DNA of 9,308 nucleotides from JBLHGN01 sp047616325. Lineage in GTDB: Bacteria > Pseudomonadota > Gammaproteobacteria > Pseudomonadales > Cellvibrionaceae. A program made the translations under genes and the position numbers. Positions 1-7,106 of the stretch are shown piece after piece (within the stretch, counting starts at the first letter, position 1; every line of letters starts with the position of its first letter). The DNA lies in the NCBI GenBank assembly GCA_047616325.1, contig JBLHGN010000138.1, positions 1 to 9,308 on the forward strand. The letters are read 5' to 3'. A model generated the notes under the pieces. It was not told the DNA's origin. It saw only the letters and a program-made list of their open reading frames with translations, and did not search any database.

Positions 1-441
1 GAGAAGACACCTATACTATCGTCAAGAAAGTGGACATGGTTTTTTGAATCTTCTTAGGTTCTATCTAAATTACACATCTTTTTTCGCAGTGCCCCGAGTG
101 GCACGCCATAAAAAATCTCCGGCGGAAATACTGTCAGGAAAACCGCATCCTCATTGGTTGGAGATGTTAGGCTACGAACGCTTTAAGTGCACCGCCTAAC
201 ACTCAACTCCTCAGATTAAAATACACACTGAATCCCGGTGGGCTTAAACTCGTCTACTGGCACCCAAAACACGCCGTTTTTTAACCGTGCCGGTTTTCGC
301 ACGCCAGAAAGTCGCCAGTGACACGACATCAAACGAACACGCTTTAACTATCAGTCATTGTTAATCTTAGGCATATGGTTTAACTTTACCATCCAGAGTA
401 ATTAACTCACTGCACATCAAATTAATGTTTCTTCAAACTTC
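1..441. other. Gene-free left flank upstream of the helicase
   Basis: I see no convincing coding sequence on either strand. The stretch holds a small hairpin (GTGCC at 89-93 with GGCAC at 100-104) and a perfect 8-base inverted repeat (TGTTAGGC at 165-172, GCCTAACA at 194-201) around a 21-base spacer. Neither is followed by a T-run, so neither is a normal intrinsic terminator. The last 60 bases before the helicase start are AT-rich and may carry its promoter, but no clean -35/-10 pair stands out. Confidence 0.6.
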
Positions 442-2892
442 ATGCAAACTATTAAAGAAGCCCTTTCGGGTATTGTCCAACGTGTAACCTTCCATAATGA
501 TGAAAATGGTTGGTCCGTATTGAAGTTGCAACCCTTTGACAGCCCGAGCAGTCAAGAGACAGTAATAGTCCATCAGACCAAGGTATTTGCTGGTGCGACG
601 ATGGAGTTTAGAGGTGCCTGGATCCAACACCAAAAATTTGGTCGACAATTTCGGGCTGACGAGGCTGTGGAAAAAAAACCAGCGTCGATGGCCGCTCTAG
701 AAAAATATTTAGGGTCAGGCTTAATCAAGGGGGTCGGCCCAAAAACGGCAAAGAAAATCGTTAAGTATTTCCAAAAAGAAACACTCTCCGTTTTTGAACA
801 AGACATTAGTCGCTTGCTGGAAGTGCCGGGTATTGCAAAACGAAAACTGACCGCTATAGAGACCGCATGGACGGAGCACTGTGCAATTCGAGAAGTAATG
901 ATTTTTTTGCAGGACCATGGTATCAGCACCTTATTTGCCGTGCGCATTTTTAAAGAATATCGCGACAAATCGATTAACAACGTGATGGAAGACCCCTACA
1001 GGTTGGCCAAGGACTTTTACGGCATAGGCTTTTTCTCGGCCGACAAGGTGGCCTTAAGTCTGGGGTTTTCTGAAGATAGCCCAAAGCGAATGATGGCCGC
1101 TATTCGACATGTACTGGCGGCCAGTCGCGATTCCGGGCACTGCTATCTCACAGAACAACAGATTAGTGTTGACGTCACCAAACTGTTAGAGCACGATTTT
1201 AGCCATACCGTACCGGCATATTTGGTTAATATGGAGAAGGACAACCAGTTAAGAACACGACATTTGCAGAATTCGGAAGGTGTCATGGAAAAGTGCTACT
1301 ACTCGAAGACACTGTACTACGATGAGGACAAGGTCGCCAGTATCATTCGGCAGCATCGCAAGCCAATAGGTATTGATGAAGACCGTGTGACACGGTGGGT
1401 TTCACACTACTGCAAATCAAAATCATTGACACTTAGCGATCAACAACAACTAGCCGTCAAACAAATTGCCGGACAAAATTTTTCGGTGCTTACCGGCGGG
1501 CCAGGATGCGGAAAGACCACCACCGTTCTTGTTATCGTCAAATTACTGGAAGCCATGAAAAAACGTGTTGTTTTAGCCGCGCCGACTGGCCGAGCAGCCC
1601 AAAGGATGAGTGAAGTTATTGGCCGTGAGTCAAAAACATTACACCGCTTACTCGAGTGGAAAAATAATGGGTTTCAAAAAAACGAAGAACAACCACTTTC
1701 GGCGGACTTTATCGTCATCGATGAGTGCTCCATGTTGGACATCAGCCTATGTGCCTCCCTACTAAAAGCGATTAAAAATACGTGTCAAATTCTCTTTATT
1801 GGTGATGCTGATCAGTTACCGTCGGTGGGTGCGGGAAATGTCCTTCATGACATTATACGCTCAGGAGGTGTTCCTGTTTTTCGTTTAACACAAGTGTTTA
1901 GGCAAGCTCAAGCATCCAAGATAATTCAGCACGCCCACAAAATCAATCAAGGTCAAATACCCTACATAGACTCACCTTTTCATCGACCTGAATTATGGAC
2001 GCAAAATTGTGACTGCTTATTTATTGATTCAGAGGAAATAACCTTGGAACAATCACGCTTTATTGCCAAAATAACGCGCCATTTTAACACTGAACGTTCT
2101 ATCCAAGAAAACCCTTATAAATTTAATTCTGATACACCGTTAACGTCTTATTACGATGACGAACTGGTGATACCAACTAAGTTTCAGCATGTTAATTTAG
2201 ATAACCTATCAAAACTCAGCAGAGAAACAGAACAGCTAAAATCGATATTAAAAAAGGTTCACCCATGGTCGTCACTTAATTATGGGTTGTCGGCTAGCGA
2301 TGTATTGATCCAGCTGTATTTAAAGTGGATTCCCAAATACCATGGTAATAACACGGAAATACAAATTCTTTCACCAATGACTCGCGGAAGTCTAGGCACG
2401 GCAAACTTAAATCGTTTGGTGCAGCAACATGCAAACCCATCCAACCAAGGCAAACGGCAAATTAAGATCGGAGAGAAGATATTTCGCGAGGGAGATCGAG
2501 TCATTCATCGGCGAAACAATTACGACCTTAATGTATTTAACGGTGACATTGGTAAAATTCTCCGCATCGATAATGAGGCGGTTACGTGCACAGTATCGTT
2601 TTATCCAGACGGTCGCGAGGTTGAATATCAAAAAGAAGATATCACTGAAATAGATCTAGCCTATGCAATCACTATTCATAAATCTCAGGGGAGTGAATTT
2701 AAGGTCGTAATTATTCCCGTAGTGTCTCAACACTTCACGATGCTTTACAGAAATTTAATTTATACGGGGTTGACTCGCGCTAAAACACTTGCCATTTTCG
2801 TAGGCACGCGTCGAGCCTTAGCAACGGCTATTCATCAAAAAGATTGCAGTCAGAGACAAACGGCCCTAGCAACGCTTATAAATGAGCGTTAA
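442..2892 (+). CDS. recD2: RecD2-type ATP-dependent DNA helicase (superfamily 1B)
   Basis: Predicted cytoplasmic 5'-3' DNA helicase of the RecD2 class, the RecD-like enzymes that act without RecBC in DNA repair and replication-fork maintenance. The 816-residue frame shows the expected order: an OB-like N-terminus (about 5-75), helix-hairpin-helix segments near 89-108 (GLIKGVGPKTAKKI) and 120-141 (LLEVPGIAKRKL), Walker A at 352-359 (GGPGCGKT), Walker B at about 424-430 (IVIDECS), motif III at 454-460 (GDADQLP), RLTQVFRQ at 481-488, ILSPMTRG at 642-649, and the UvrD-like C-terminal motifs TIHKSQGSEF (744-753) and YTGLTRAK (774-781, R779 as likely arginine finger). All key residues look intact. 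It is somewhat longer than the RecD2 proteins I know because of an extra stretch of about 80 residues at 533-613. The start fits the family N-terminus, although I see no strong Shine-Dalgarno site. It appears to stand alone; the next genes downstream lie on the other strand. Confidence 0.93.
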   Translation: MQTIKEALSGIVQRVTFHNDENGWSVLKLQPFDSPSSQETVIVHQTKVFAGATMEFRGAWIQHQKFGRQFRADEAVEKKPASMAALEKYLGSGLIKGVGPKTAKKIVKYFQKETLSVFEQDISRLLEVPGIAKRKLTAIETAWTEHCAIREVMIFLQDHGISTLFAVRIFKEYRDKSINNVMEDPYRLAKDFYGIGFFSADKVALSLGFSEDSPKRMMAAIRHVLAASRDSGHCYLTEQQISVDVTKLLEHDFSHTVPAYLVNMEKDNQLRTRHLQNSEGVMEKCYYSKTLYYDEDKVASIIRQHRKPIGIDEDRVTRWVSHYCKSKSLTLSDQQQLAVKQIAGQNFSVLTGGPGCGKTTTVLVIVKLLEAMKKRVVLAAPTGRAAQRMSEVIGRESKTLHRLLEWKNNGFQKNEEQPLSADFIVIDECSMLDISLCASLLKAIKNTCQILFIGDADQLPSVGAGNVLHDIIRSGGVPVFRLTQVFRQAQASKIIQHAHKINQGQIPYIDSPFHRPELWTQNCDCLFIDSEEITLEQSRFIAKITRHFNTERSIQENPYKFNSDTPLTSYYDDELVIPTKFQHVNLDNLSKLSRETEQLKSILKKVHPWSSLNYGLSASDVLIQLYLKWIPKYHGNNTEIQILSPMTRGSLGTANLNRLVQQHANPSNQGKRQIKIGEKIFREGDRVIHRRNNYDLNVFNGDIGKILRIDNEAVTCTVSFYPDGREVEYQKEDITEIDLAYAITIHKSQGSEFKVVIIPVVSQHFTMLYRNLIYTGLTRAKTLAIFVGTRRALATAIHQKDCSQRQTALATLINER

Positions 2893-3138
2893 AACGAAAT
2901 ATTCTTTCGGAGTGCCATTATTATCTTCCGAGCCTCCATTACACGCGGATTAGAGTCGGCGGGCATAGACCATTTAGACCTCACAAATATTGTCAGCCCT
3001 GGCGAATTGCAAATTTAAGCGAGTAGAAATCTCAGATGACATAAATGCTGTTGCAGACGGTTTGAACTTCCCATTTTTTCTAATATTAGGAATTAGCCCG
3101 GTGCATATTCCTGCCCTACGTGAATGCAGGCCTCTCTT
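2893..3138. other. Gap between helicase and chaperone remnant
   Basis: No gene with a start codon is visible. The frame of the helicase stays open for 42 codons after its TAA (2893-3018), reading NEIFFRSAIIIF and ending SPGELQI before the next stop. It has no start codon or ribosome binding site and I do not recognise it. An imperfect hairpin (CCTGC/GCAGG near 3110-3130) lies beyond the end of the leftward operon but lacks a T-run. Confidence 0.5.
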
Positions 3139-3288
3139 TTAGGGCTGATGAAAATATTCCATAAAATCCTGCAGACCTTCTGGATCGAGCTCGTTTAGCA
3201 TTTCGATAAATTCGGTTTTCATGCCAACACTCAAGGGAAACAGGTCACACCCTTTTTCAGGCGGGGGCGGAACAGTTTTTCTAAACAT
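3139..3288 (-). pseudogene. Out-of-frame C-terminal tail of the J-domain-like protein
   Basis: A 49-codon frame whose first ATG (3286-3288) overlaps the stop of the J-domain frame. It reads MFRKTVPPPPEKG, then GMKTEFIEMLNELDPEGLQD, and ends EYFHQP at TAA. The proline run and the acidic helical end look like a natural continuation of the J-domain protein, and reading A6 instead of A7 at 3288-3294 would join the two frames into about 144 residues. It could instead be a separate, translationally coupled small protein starting at the overlapping ATG, but no independent Shine-Dalgarno site is apparent. A sequencing error in the homopolymer is also possible. Confidence 0.55.
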
Positions 3289-3571
3289 TTTTTTGAATGT
3301 GCCTCATCAATAGATGTTGTATATTGCCCTTCTCACCCTTGCTCGAGTATGGGTTTAGCCAGTTCAAATCGATAGCTTCTGCAAATAACATCTCTTTAAA
3401 TGCCGACTCTGGACTAAGCAAAGCCGTTTTAGCTTCCAGTATGCGGGTATGACGTTCAGGAAATTTCTGTAGAGGGTAGCGGCGAGCCAAGCGGTTGTAC
3501 GCAGCAACAATATCAGCGTGGCTCGCTTGAGCCGTTAATCGTAAGGTGCTGAGCGCTGCTTCACGATTCAT
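3281..3571 (-). CDS. J-domain-like co-chaperone, HPD motif absent, tail out of frame
   Basis: A 96-residue protein resembling the divergent J-domain proteins encoded beside accessory Hsp70 genes. Residues 1-60 follow the J-domain plan: REAALSTLRL, then helix II with AAYNRLARRYP (23-33), a loop LQKFPER (34-40), then helix III with ILEAKTALLSPE (44-55). The HPD tripeptide that normally stimulates Hsp70 ATPase is not present; its place is taken by YPLQKFPE. From memory, proteins of this accessory class often have a similar YP..FPER loop, so the lack may be ancestral rather than damage. The start ATG overlaps an upstream stop (ATGA at 3568-3571), a sign of translational coupling to the preceding frame. 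The frame ends at TAG straight after an A7 run (3288-3294 on this strand), and one base fewer there would add about 49 residues. The gene is therefore either slightly broken or subject to slippage. Hsp70 partnership is inferred from family and from the GrpE-like remnant upstream. Confidence 0.72.
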   Translation of the reverse strand: MNREAALSTLRLTAQASHADIVAAYNRLARRYPLQKFPERHTRILEAKTALLSPESAFKEMLFAEAIDLNWLNPYSSKGEKGNIQHLLMRHIQKNV

Positions 3572-3741
3572 CGTAATTGGTCACCAAATAAATCCAAGCT
3601 AGATGATGGGCTTTCTTTTAATTGCATGACTTTTTTCGTACGACCTTGTGATGAAGCAGCCTTACTTGGCAGGTGCGGTGGACGGCGGCTGACGGCGCCC
3701 TCCGCCCACCCCTTGCGCCAACCATTCGCAGCAAGTGACTG
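3568..3741 (-). pseudogene. 3' end of a decayed gene coupled to the J-domain gene
   Basis: An open frame of 57 codons after an in-frame TAG (3742-3744), ending SSSSLDLFGDQLR with a TGA that overlaps the ATG of the J-domain gene. The overlap argues that this is the true 3' end of the preceding operon gene, whose body has been lost or scrambled. The visible residues (GWRKGWAEGAV, then KKVMQLKESP) form no motif I recognise. By context the lost gene could have been an Hsp70-type chaperone, but no ATPase signature remains, so this is inference only. Confidence 0.4.
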
Positions 3742-3766
3742 CTAGACACTGTTCGACAAAAGCACT

Positions 3767-3982
3767 TTACTCCGAGGGTACATCGGTGCTCATTAAGAAA
3801 ATAAGACATTCAAGTTTGCGCTCGAAACCTTGCTTAAACAGATCGCCCTCATTTGCGTAGCGGCTTAGGATCCGACACCTAAAAGCCTCCAATGAGAGCA
3901 TTTCGGTATACGGCATAGAAGTTGTATCGACCCGCTGATCTAACAGGTTAAGCGTCGTGGTATTGGCGTTTGAAAATACCAA
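3767..3982 (-). pseudogene. Unassigned open frame in the decayed chaperone operon
   Basis: A 71-codon frame with a TTG start, readable upstream to about 4069 in the same frame. It contains MPYTEMLSLEAFRCRILSRY, then EGDLFKQGFERKLECLIFLM. The composition is protein-like and helical, but no family is recognised. Its frame differs from both the longer frame to its right and the short one to its left, which fits one ancestral gene broken by successive frameshifts. It may equally be a chance frame. Confidence 0.25.
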
Positions 3983-4662
3983 CTGCGACCAACAGGGTGC
4001 TATTGGAGCAGCAACCAGGCCACCGAGACGGGATAGCTGCGGACAGCGAGCCCGGGGATTGGCGCTGTGTGCTACTCAGGCGTTGCTGTAAAAATACGCT
4101 GGGTAGTCGACGTAAGCCATCGAACCATTCATCTTGCTCGCAGGGCTCAATATTTGTTAACGCAGCTTCCAGTGCTTTTACAGTTTTTTGCTCAGGCTTG
4201 GGAGATTTAAGCGCCAGGAATTTTTGCAGTGTTGGCAGTAAGCTCGCCAAAGGACTATCGCCCAACCAATCATGCAACCAACTACGAAGATTTCCATCGC
4301 TCATAACGTGTCGGCCCAAGACCCAAAGCAGCAGGCAAAAAGATGCACACAGCAATTCACCTGCGTTATTGCCTGGTAGGTTGAGGTCACAGGGAATGGC
4401 ATCATCGCGTATGACCGTGGCCAACGTGTCAACATACTCATCGCCCTCCGCAAGGTCAGGCTCACTTATTAGGCAGTACACATGCAATAAGGGATATAGC
4501 CACGCCAGATCTGCCTGCTTCATGGCCCGTCGGTGCGGCAAGAGTGTGGCTAAATCCCCCTTGGCCGAATCACGATGAAAAAGGTAATTGATAAAGCCTA
4601 TCAATAGGGGTCGCAATGGCCGAGCGGTTAGCGAAACTGGGCGAGCGCGAATTAGCCGGCAT
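3948..4662 (-). pseudogene. Unrecognised helical protein, probably frameshifted at both ends
   Basis: The longest frame in the decayed operon (TTG 4616 to stop 3948, 222 codons). It reads as a soluble, leucine-rich helical protein: MKQADLAWLYPLLHVYCL near residues 32-49, a hydrophobic stretch LLCASFCLLLWVLGRHVMS near 106-124, and WFDGLRRLPSVFLQQRL near 164-180. After that the reading turns Ser/Pro/Arg-rich, which suggests frame loss around 4010-4070. A better start is ATG 4660-4662, which has an AGAGGA ribosome binding site about 9 bases upstream and overlaps the GrpE-like reading frame's end, but that frame stops after 30 codons, so a shift near 4575-4620 would be needed. I do not recognise the family. 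Its place between the GrpE-like and J-domain genes suggests a chaperone-operon component; no Hsp70 motif is seen. Confidence 0.4.
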
Positions 4663-5312
4663 GGCCCGTTTCCTCTAGATGTGTCATTGTTTGTGTTGAG
4701 GGAGCTTGTACTGGCACGGGCCCTTGAGAAACGATGACTTTTGCGACACGGACCGCTTCGCCCTGCGCAGCTTGATAGCCCTATCGCAATACTTCAATTA
4801 CAGTGCCTGGCGGCCATTGTGGCTGTTCCAACGCTGCCTCACCTACAACTGCGTCTATAGCGCCGACCGCCTCACACGCCTTTGCAGGGTAGGGTTTACC
4901 AATCTCTGCCACCGCCTCCAGTGCACACTGAGAAAACAGGTCTGTTATAGCGCGCTCGATCAGCGGAGCCATTAGGGTAAGTTACATTACCTGCTGCCTG
5001 GTCAATTTTGCTCAGATTATCTAAGATTTGCAAAATCTGTTCGTAGGTAAGTATTAGCCCATGACGTTCATTGAGGACAAATTTGAGCGACGCAGACTCC
5101 TGGGCAAGCAGCGCCAAGGTATCACTCTGCTGTTTTTGCGCCATGGACAACCGACGCAAACCTTTTTGAAGGCCGATCTCATTCTTCGACACCGATTCGC
5201 TCAAGACGTCAATCGAACAAGTCATATCCTCCAAAGAAATACGCTGATGATCGCCTTTCCCCAACCACCGCTTAAACCAGCTTACAAGCAATATCCCCCC
5301 CCTTTTTTCCAT
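4652..5312 (-). pseudogene. GrpE-like nucleotide exchange factor, frameshift plus amber stop
   Basis: Remnant of a GrpE-family protein, which releases ADP from a partner Hsp70. The first frame gives a basic start (SWFKRWLGKG), a long helix (SVSKNEIGLQKGLRRLSMAQ, then SDTLALLAQE), and YEQILQILDNLSKIDQAAGN, the usual helix before the GrpE beta domain. Near 4972-4990 the match moves to another frame: MAPLIERAITDLF, IGKPYPAKACEAV, PPGTVIEVLR. A TAG (4781-4783) follows, and the same frame continues with GYQAAQGEAVRVAKVIVSQG, matching the family pattern EVLR.GY...G.V.RPAKV.VSQG. It ends at TAA 4652-4654. One frameshift and one in-frame stop in the conserved domain make this a pseudogene. The start is uncertain: ATG 5310-5312 or TTG 5289-5291, the latter right behind a G8 tract. 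It differs from housekeeping grpE and fits the accessory Hsp70 clusters of proteobacteria. Confidence 0.75.
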
Positions 5313-5364
5313 TTTTCCTGAAAATTCGACTGCCTTTTTAAGAGACTGCAAACGCAAAAGCGAT

Positions 5365-5370
5365 ATTATA
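5365..5370 (-). promoter_or_regulatory. Possible -10 box for the GrpE-like operon
   Basis: TATAAT on the minus strand inside an alternating TA run, about 55-75 bases upstream of the likely GrpE-like start. No convincing -35 box is found at 16-18 bases, and AT-repeat sequence makes such matches common, so this is weak. Confidence 0.22.
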
Positions 5371-5410
5371 TATATATACCATAGAGAACGCTGCATACTT
5401 CAAACTGTAG

Positions 5411-5814
5411 CCCCCATCGCTCCGTAACTACATCACGCACACGGCCCAGAAAGAAAGTCATAACGCCTGTACCATTCGAGTGCTCCGCGCTGGCAACATA
5501 GAAGGTATTGTATTTGATCAACTCAAGATTCTGTTTAGACAGCCGCAGGTCATCGTACACACATGGAAAGCCACACAAGCGCAGGATAATACAATCTCGG
5601 AAAACGATGTGCGCAAAGGACCGCAATCCATCGAGGCCTTATGGGATCAGCTTTTCACAATGAACAAGCAAGGCACTTGCACCTTTTTAGACAGAGAATC
5701 GATGCTGTGATAGGTGGTGTAGCCGTGACAAACCGCACCAACGGGGAGAATGATCTCGTTCGCAGCATCAAAAAAATACACACATCGAAAAAGGGCGAAG
5801 CCTATGCACTCTGA
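5411..5814 (+). pseudogene. C-terminal fragment of a large serine recombinase, frameshifted
   Basis: Remnant of a large serine recombinase (resolvase/invertase superfamily with zinc-ribbon and coiled-coil C-terminus), an enzyme that integrates or excises mobile elements through a serine-DNA intermediate. The first frame reads RNYITHTAQKESHNACTIRV, LRAGNIEGIVFDQLKILFRQ, PQVIVHTWKAT, then ISENDVRKG and IEALWDQLF. This follows the family line in which the end of the zinc ribbon is followed by an IE..V.DQ helix and the coiled coil. At about 5650-5661 the match jumps frame to NEQARHLHLFRQRIDAVIGG, the expected EQAR....L..R.D continuation, and runs to TGA 5812-5814. The catalytic N-terminal domain and most of the recombinase domain are missing; the left limit lies beside the start of the GrpE-like remnant, so a deletion or insertion junction probably falls near 5400. 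Inactive as it stands. Confidence 0.8.
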
Positions 5815-6262
5815 GGTTACCGCCAATCACGATCTGTCATTGATTAAGGTGTTTATCCCCGTTAGATTGAAACGGCATGTTGGGCGTAAGACATTAATAT
5901 CGCCACAGGGTCAAAGCATTAACGCCGACCGCGACCATCAACAAGATAAAACGCTACTCAAAAATCTTATCAATGCCCACCGCTGGCAATGGATATTAGA
6001 TTCGGGGAAGTACACGTCGATTAGTGATTTGTGTCGAGGAGAAGGGATTACTAAAGACAATATTTCTACCGTCATCCGTATGGTGACATTGGCGTCTGAT
6101 ATTCAGGAGGCTATTATCAATGGGCAGCATCCAAATCATTTAACGCGTGCGGATTTTGTGGCTGTGTTTCCTGTAGATTGGATGGCGCAGAGGGAGGGAT
6201 TTGGGTTTTTGTATTGCAATTTTTTTTACAGGCACATCTGCCGGAAAATAATTGTCGCGTAA
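5804..6262 (+). CDS. Small helix-turn-helix protein paired with serine recombinase
   Basis: A 152-residue protein from ATG 5804, which overlaps the recombinase stop by 11 bases, so the two were translated together. Residues 15-32 form a basic strand (KVFIPVRLKRHVGRKTLISP). Residues 50-105 are helical with a helix-turn-helix: WILDSGKYTSISDLCRGEGI, then STVIRMVTLASDIQEAI. The end shows HLTRADFVAVFPVDWMAQR (112-130). From memory, small proteins with this plan, including the L...L...FP..W..QR ending, recur directly after serine recombinases of prophage and island type; a DNA-binding accessory or regulatory role is inferred. Homologs as I recall them end near the FGF at 133-135, whereas this one adds 17 odd residues (LYCNFFYRHICRKIIVA), suggesting a lost stop or a frameshift. 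The upstream in-frame GTG/ATG codons lie inside the recombinase and are less likely starts. Confidence 0.65.
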   Translation: MHSEVTANHDLSLIKVFIPVRLKRHVGRKTLISPQGQSINADRDHQQDKTLLKNLINAHRWQWILDSGKYTSISDLCRGEGITKDNISTVIRMVTLASDIQEAIINGQHPNHLTRADFVAVFPVDWMAQREGFGFLYCNFFYRHICRKIIVA

Positions 6263-6324
6263 TGTTTGAGCTTCCCGTGTTCTCATAAAGTAGTAATTCG
6301 CTAGGGACAGGCTAATTTACTGCA

Positions 6325-6849
6325 TCACGTTGATCTCACGACAATATTGGTACGGGTCCGATACAAGTACTTAAACGCTTCTGGGGATAAGCCTGTCCAG
6401 CCGTCGAAGGTAGAACTAAAACTCGTCACGTTTTTGAACCCTAAGACAAGGCTTATCTTACGTATTGACATACCAGTGTCGACCAGCATCCGCAGTGCAA
6501 AATGGCGTTGAACCTCAAGTAAGATCACTTCAAATTTAGTACGTTCTAATGCAAGCCTGCGGACTAACGTGCGGGGTGTGAGGTCTAGATCCCCAGCCAC
6601 GCTCACTGAGCTGAGAAAGGCACTGCCCAGCACACGAGAACACAGCGCTCGCTGAACGGCCTGCGTCAGTCCCGCATATTCAGGAAGAGCAGTGTCTGCC
6701 AACTGATCGTTGAGAGCCCGCTGGAGTTGATAGGCCTTCAATCTAGAAGTATTTGAGATAAGTACGTGAGAACCAGACATAAGAAAACCCAGAAGTATAG
6801 GCGTGAATATTGTTCTTATTAGCGAAAGTGGCGAGTAAAAAAATATCAC
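6325..6849 (-). pseudogene. AraC-family regulator reduced to its DNA-binding half
   Basis: The 174-residue frame carries a complete AraC/XylS DNA-binding domain: first helix-turn-helix at about 80-102 (SVSVAGDLDLTPRTLVRRLA) and second at about 127-160 (MSIRKISLVLGFKNVTSFSS, then GWTGLSPEAFK). The LGF...SFSS.F..WTG.SP.AF signature is typical, and the linker PEYAGLTQAVQRAL (56-69) matches regulators with a long N-terminal sensor domain of roughly 200 residues. That domain is missing. The first 30 residues (MIFFYSPLSLIRTIF and on) are hydrophobic and look like unrelated sequence read into the stump. Upstream bases to 7000 give no recognisable sensor sequence in any frame. A free DNA-binding domain could still bind operators, but truncation is the simpler reading. 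It converges with the small helix-turn-helix gene. Confidence 0.72.
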
Positions 6850-7106
6850 TCTCGCAAAACGATCCTACCATTGTAGCTGCTCGTTCTATAGGTGATGACG
6901 AGATGAAGACACTAATACGATTCTGCGTGCCTTTTACCCAAAGTTTACTTCAGATCTCGCCTTAAGCGTTGATTATCCAGTGTAATTTGGCGCAAGAAAT
7001 AGTGGATTGTTTTGGGCCAAGCGTGTCAGCTCACGGAAACTAACCAAGATCGCCTTAAAATACTGCCCTATACTTATGAGGTCGGTTTATTCGGAAGTTC
7101 TTCGTT

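Noticed and set aside
18..45. GTCAAGAAAGTGGACATGG and a T-run near the left edge, reminiscent of an insertion sequence end
   Set aside because: No transposase, no paired inverted repeat and no target duplication are visible; the impression cannot be supported.
89..104. Hairpin GTGCC/GGCAC as a terminator
   Set aside because: Only five base pairs, and the adjoining T-run lies on the wrong side of the stem for either strand.
165..201. Perfect 8-base inverted repeat TGTTAGGC/GCCTAACA, similar to integron attC core sites
   Set aside because: The cores are in the wrong order for an attC hairpin (GTTAGGC comes before GCCTAAC), no matching partner core lies at a suitable distance on either side, and there is no cassette gene or integrase.
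573..980. Minus-strand frame of 135 codons inside the helicase gene
   Set aside because: Shadow frame opposite well-conserved helicase sequence, with no recognisable domain.
3970..4578. Long plus-strand frame of 202 codons
   Set aside because: Composition is Ser/Arg/Cys-rich without domain structure; it is the antisense shadow of the helical minus-strand frame at 3948-4616.
4615..4677. Short plus-strand frame reading MAERLAKLGERELAGMARFL
   Set aside because: It looks protein-like but is only 20 codons, has no upstream context and lies antisense to the junction of the GrpE-like remnant and the next frame.
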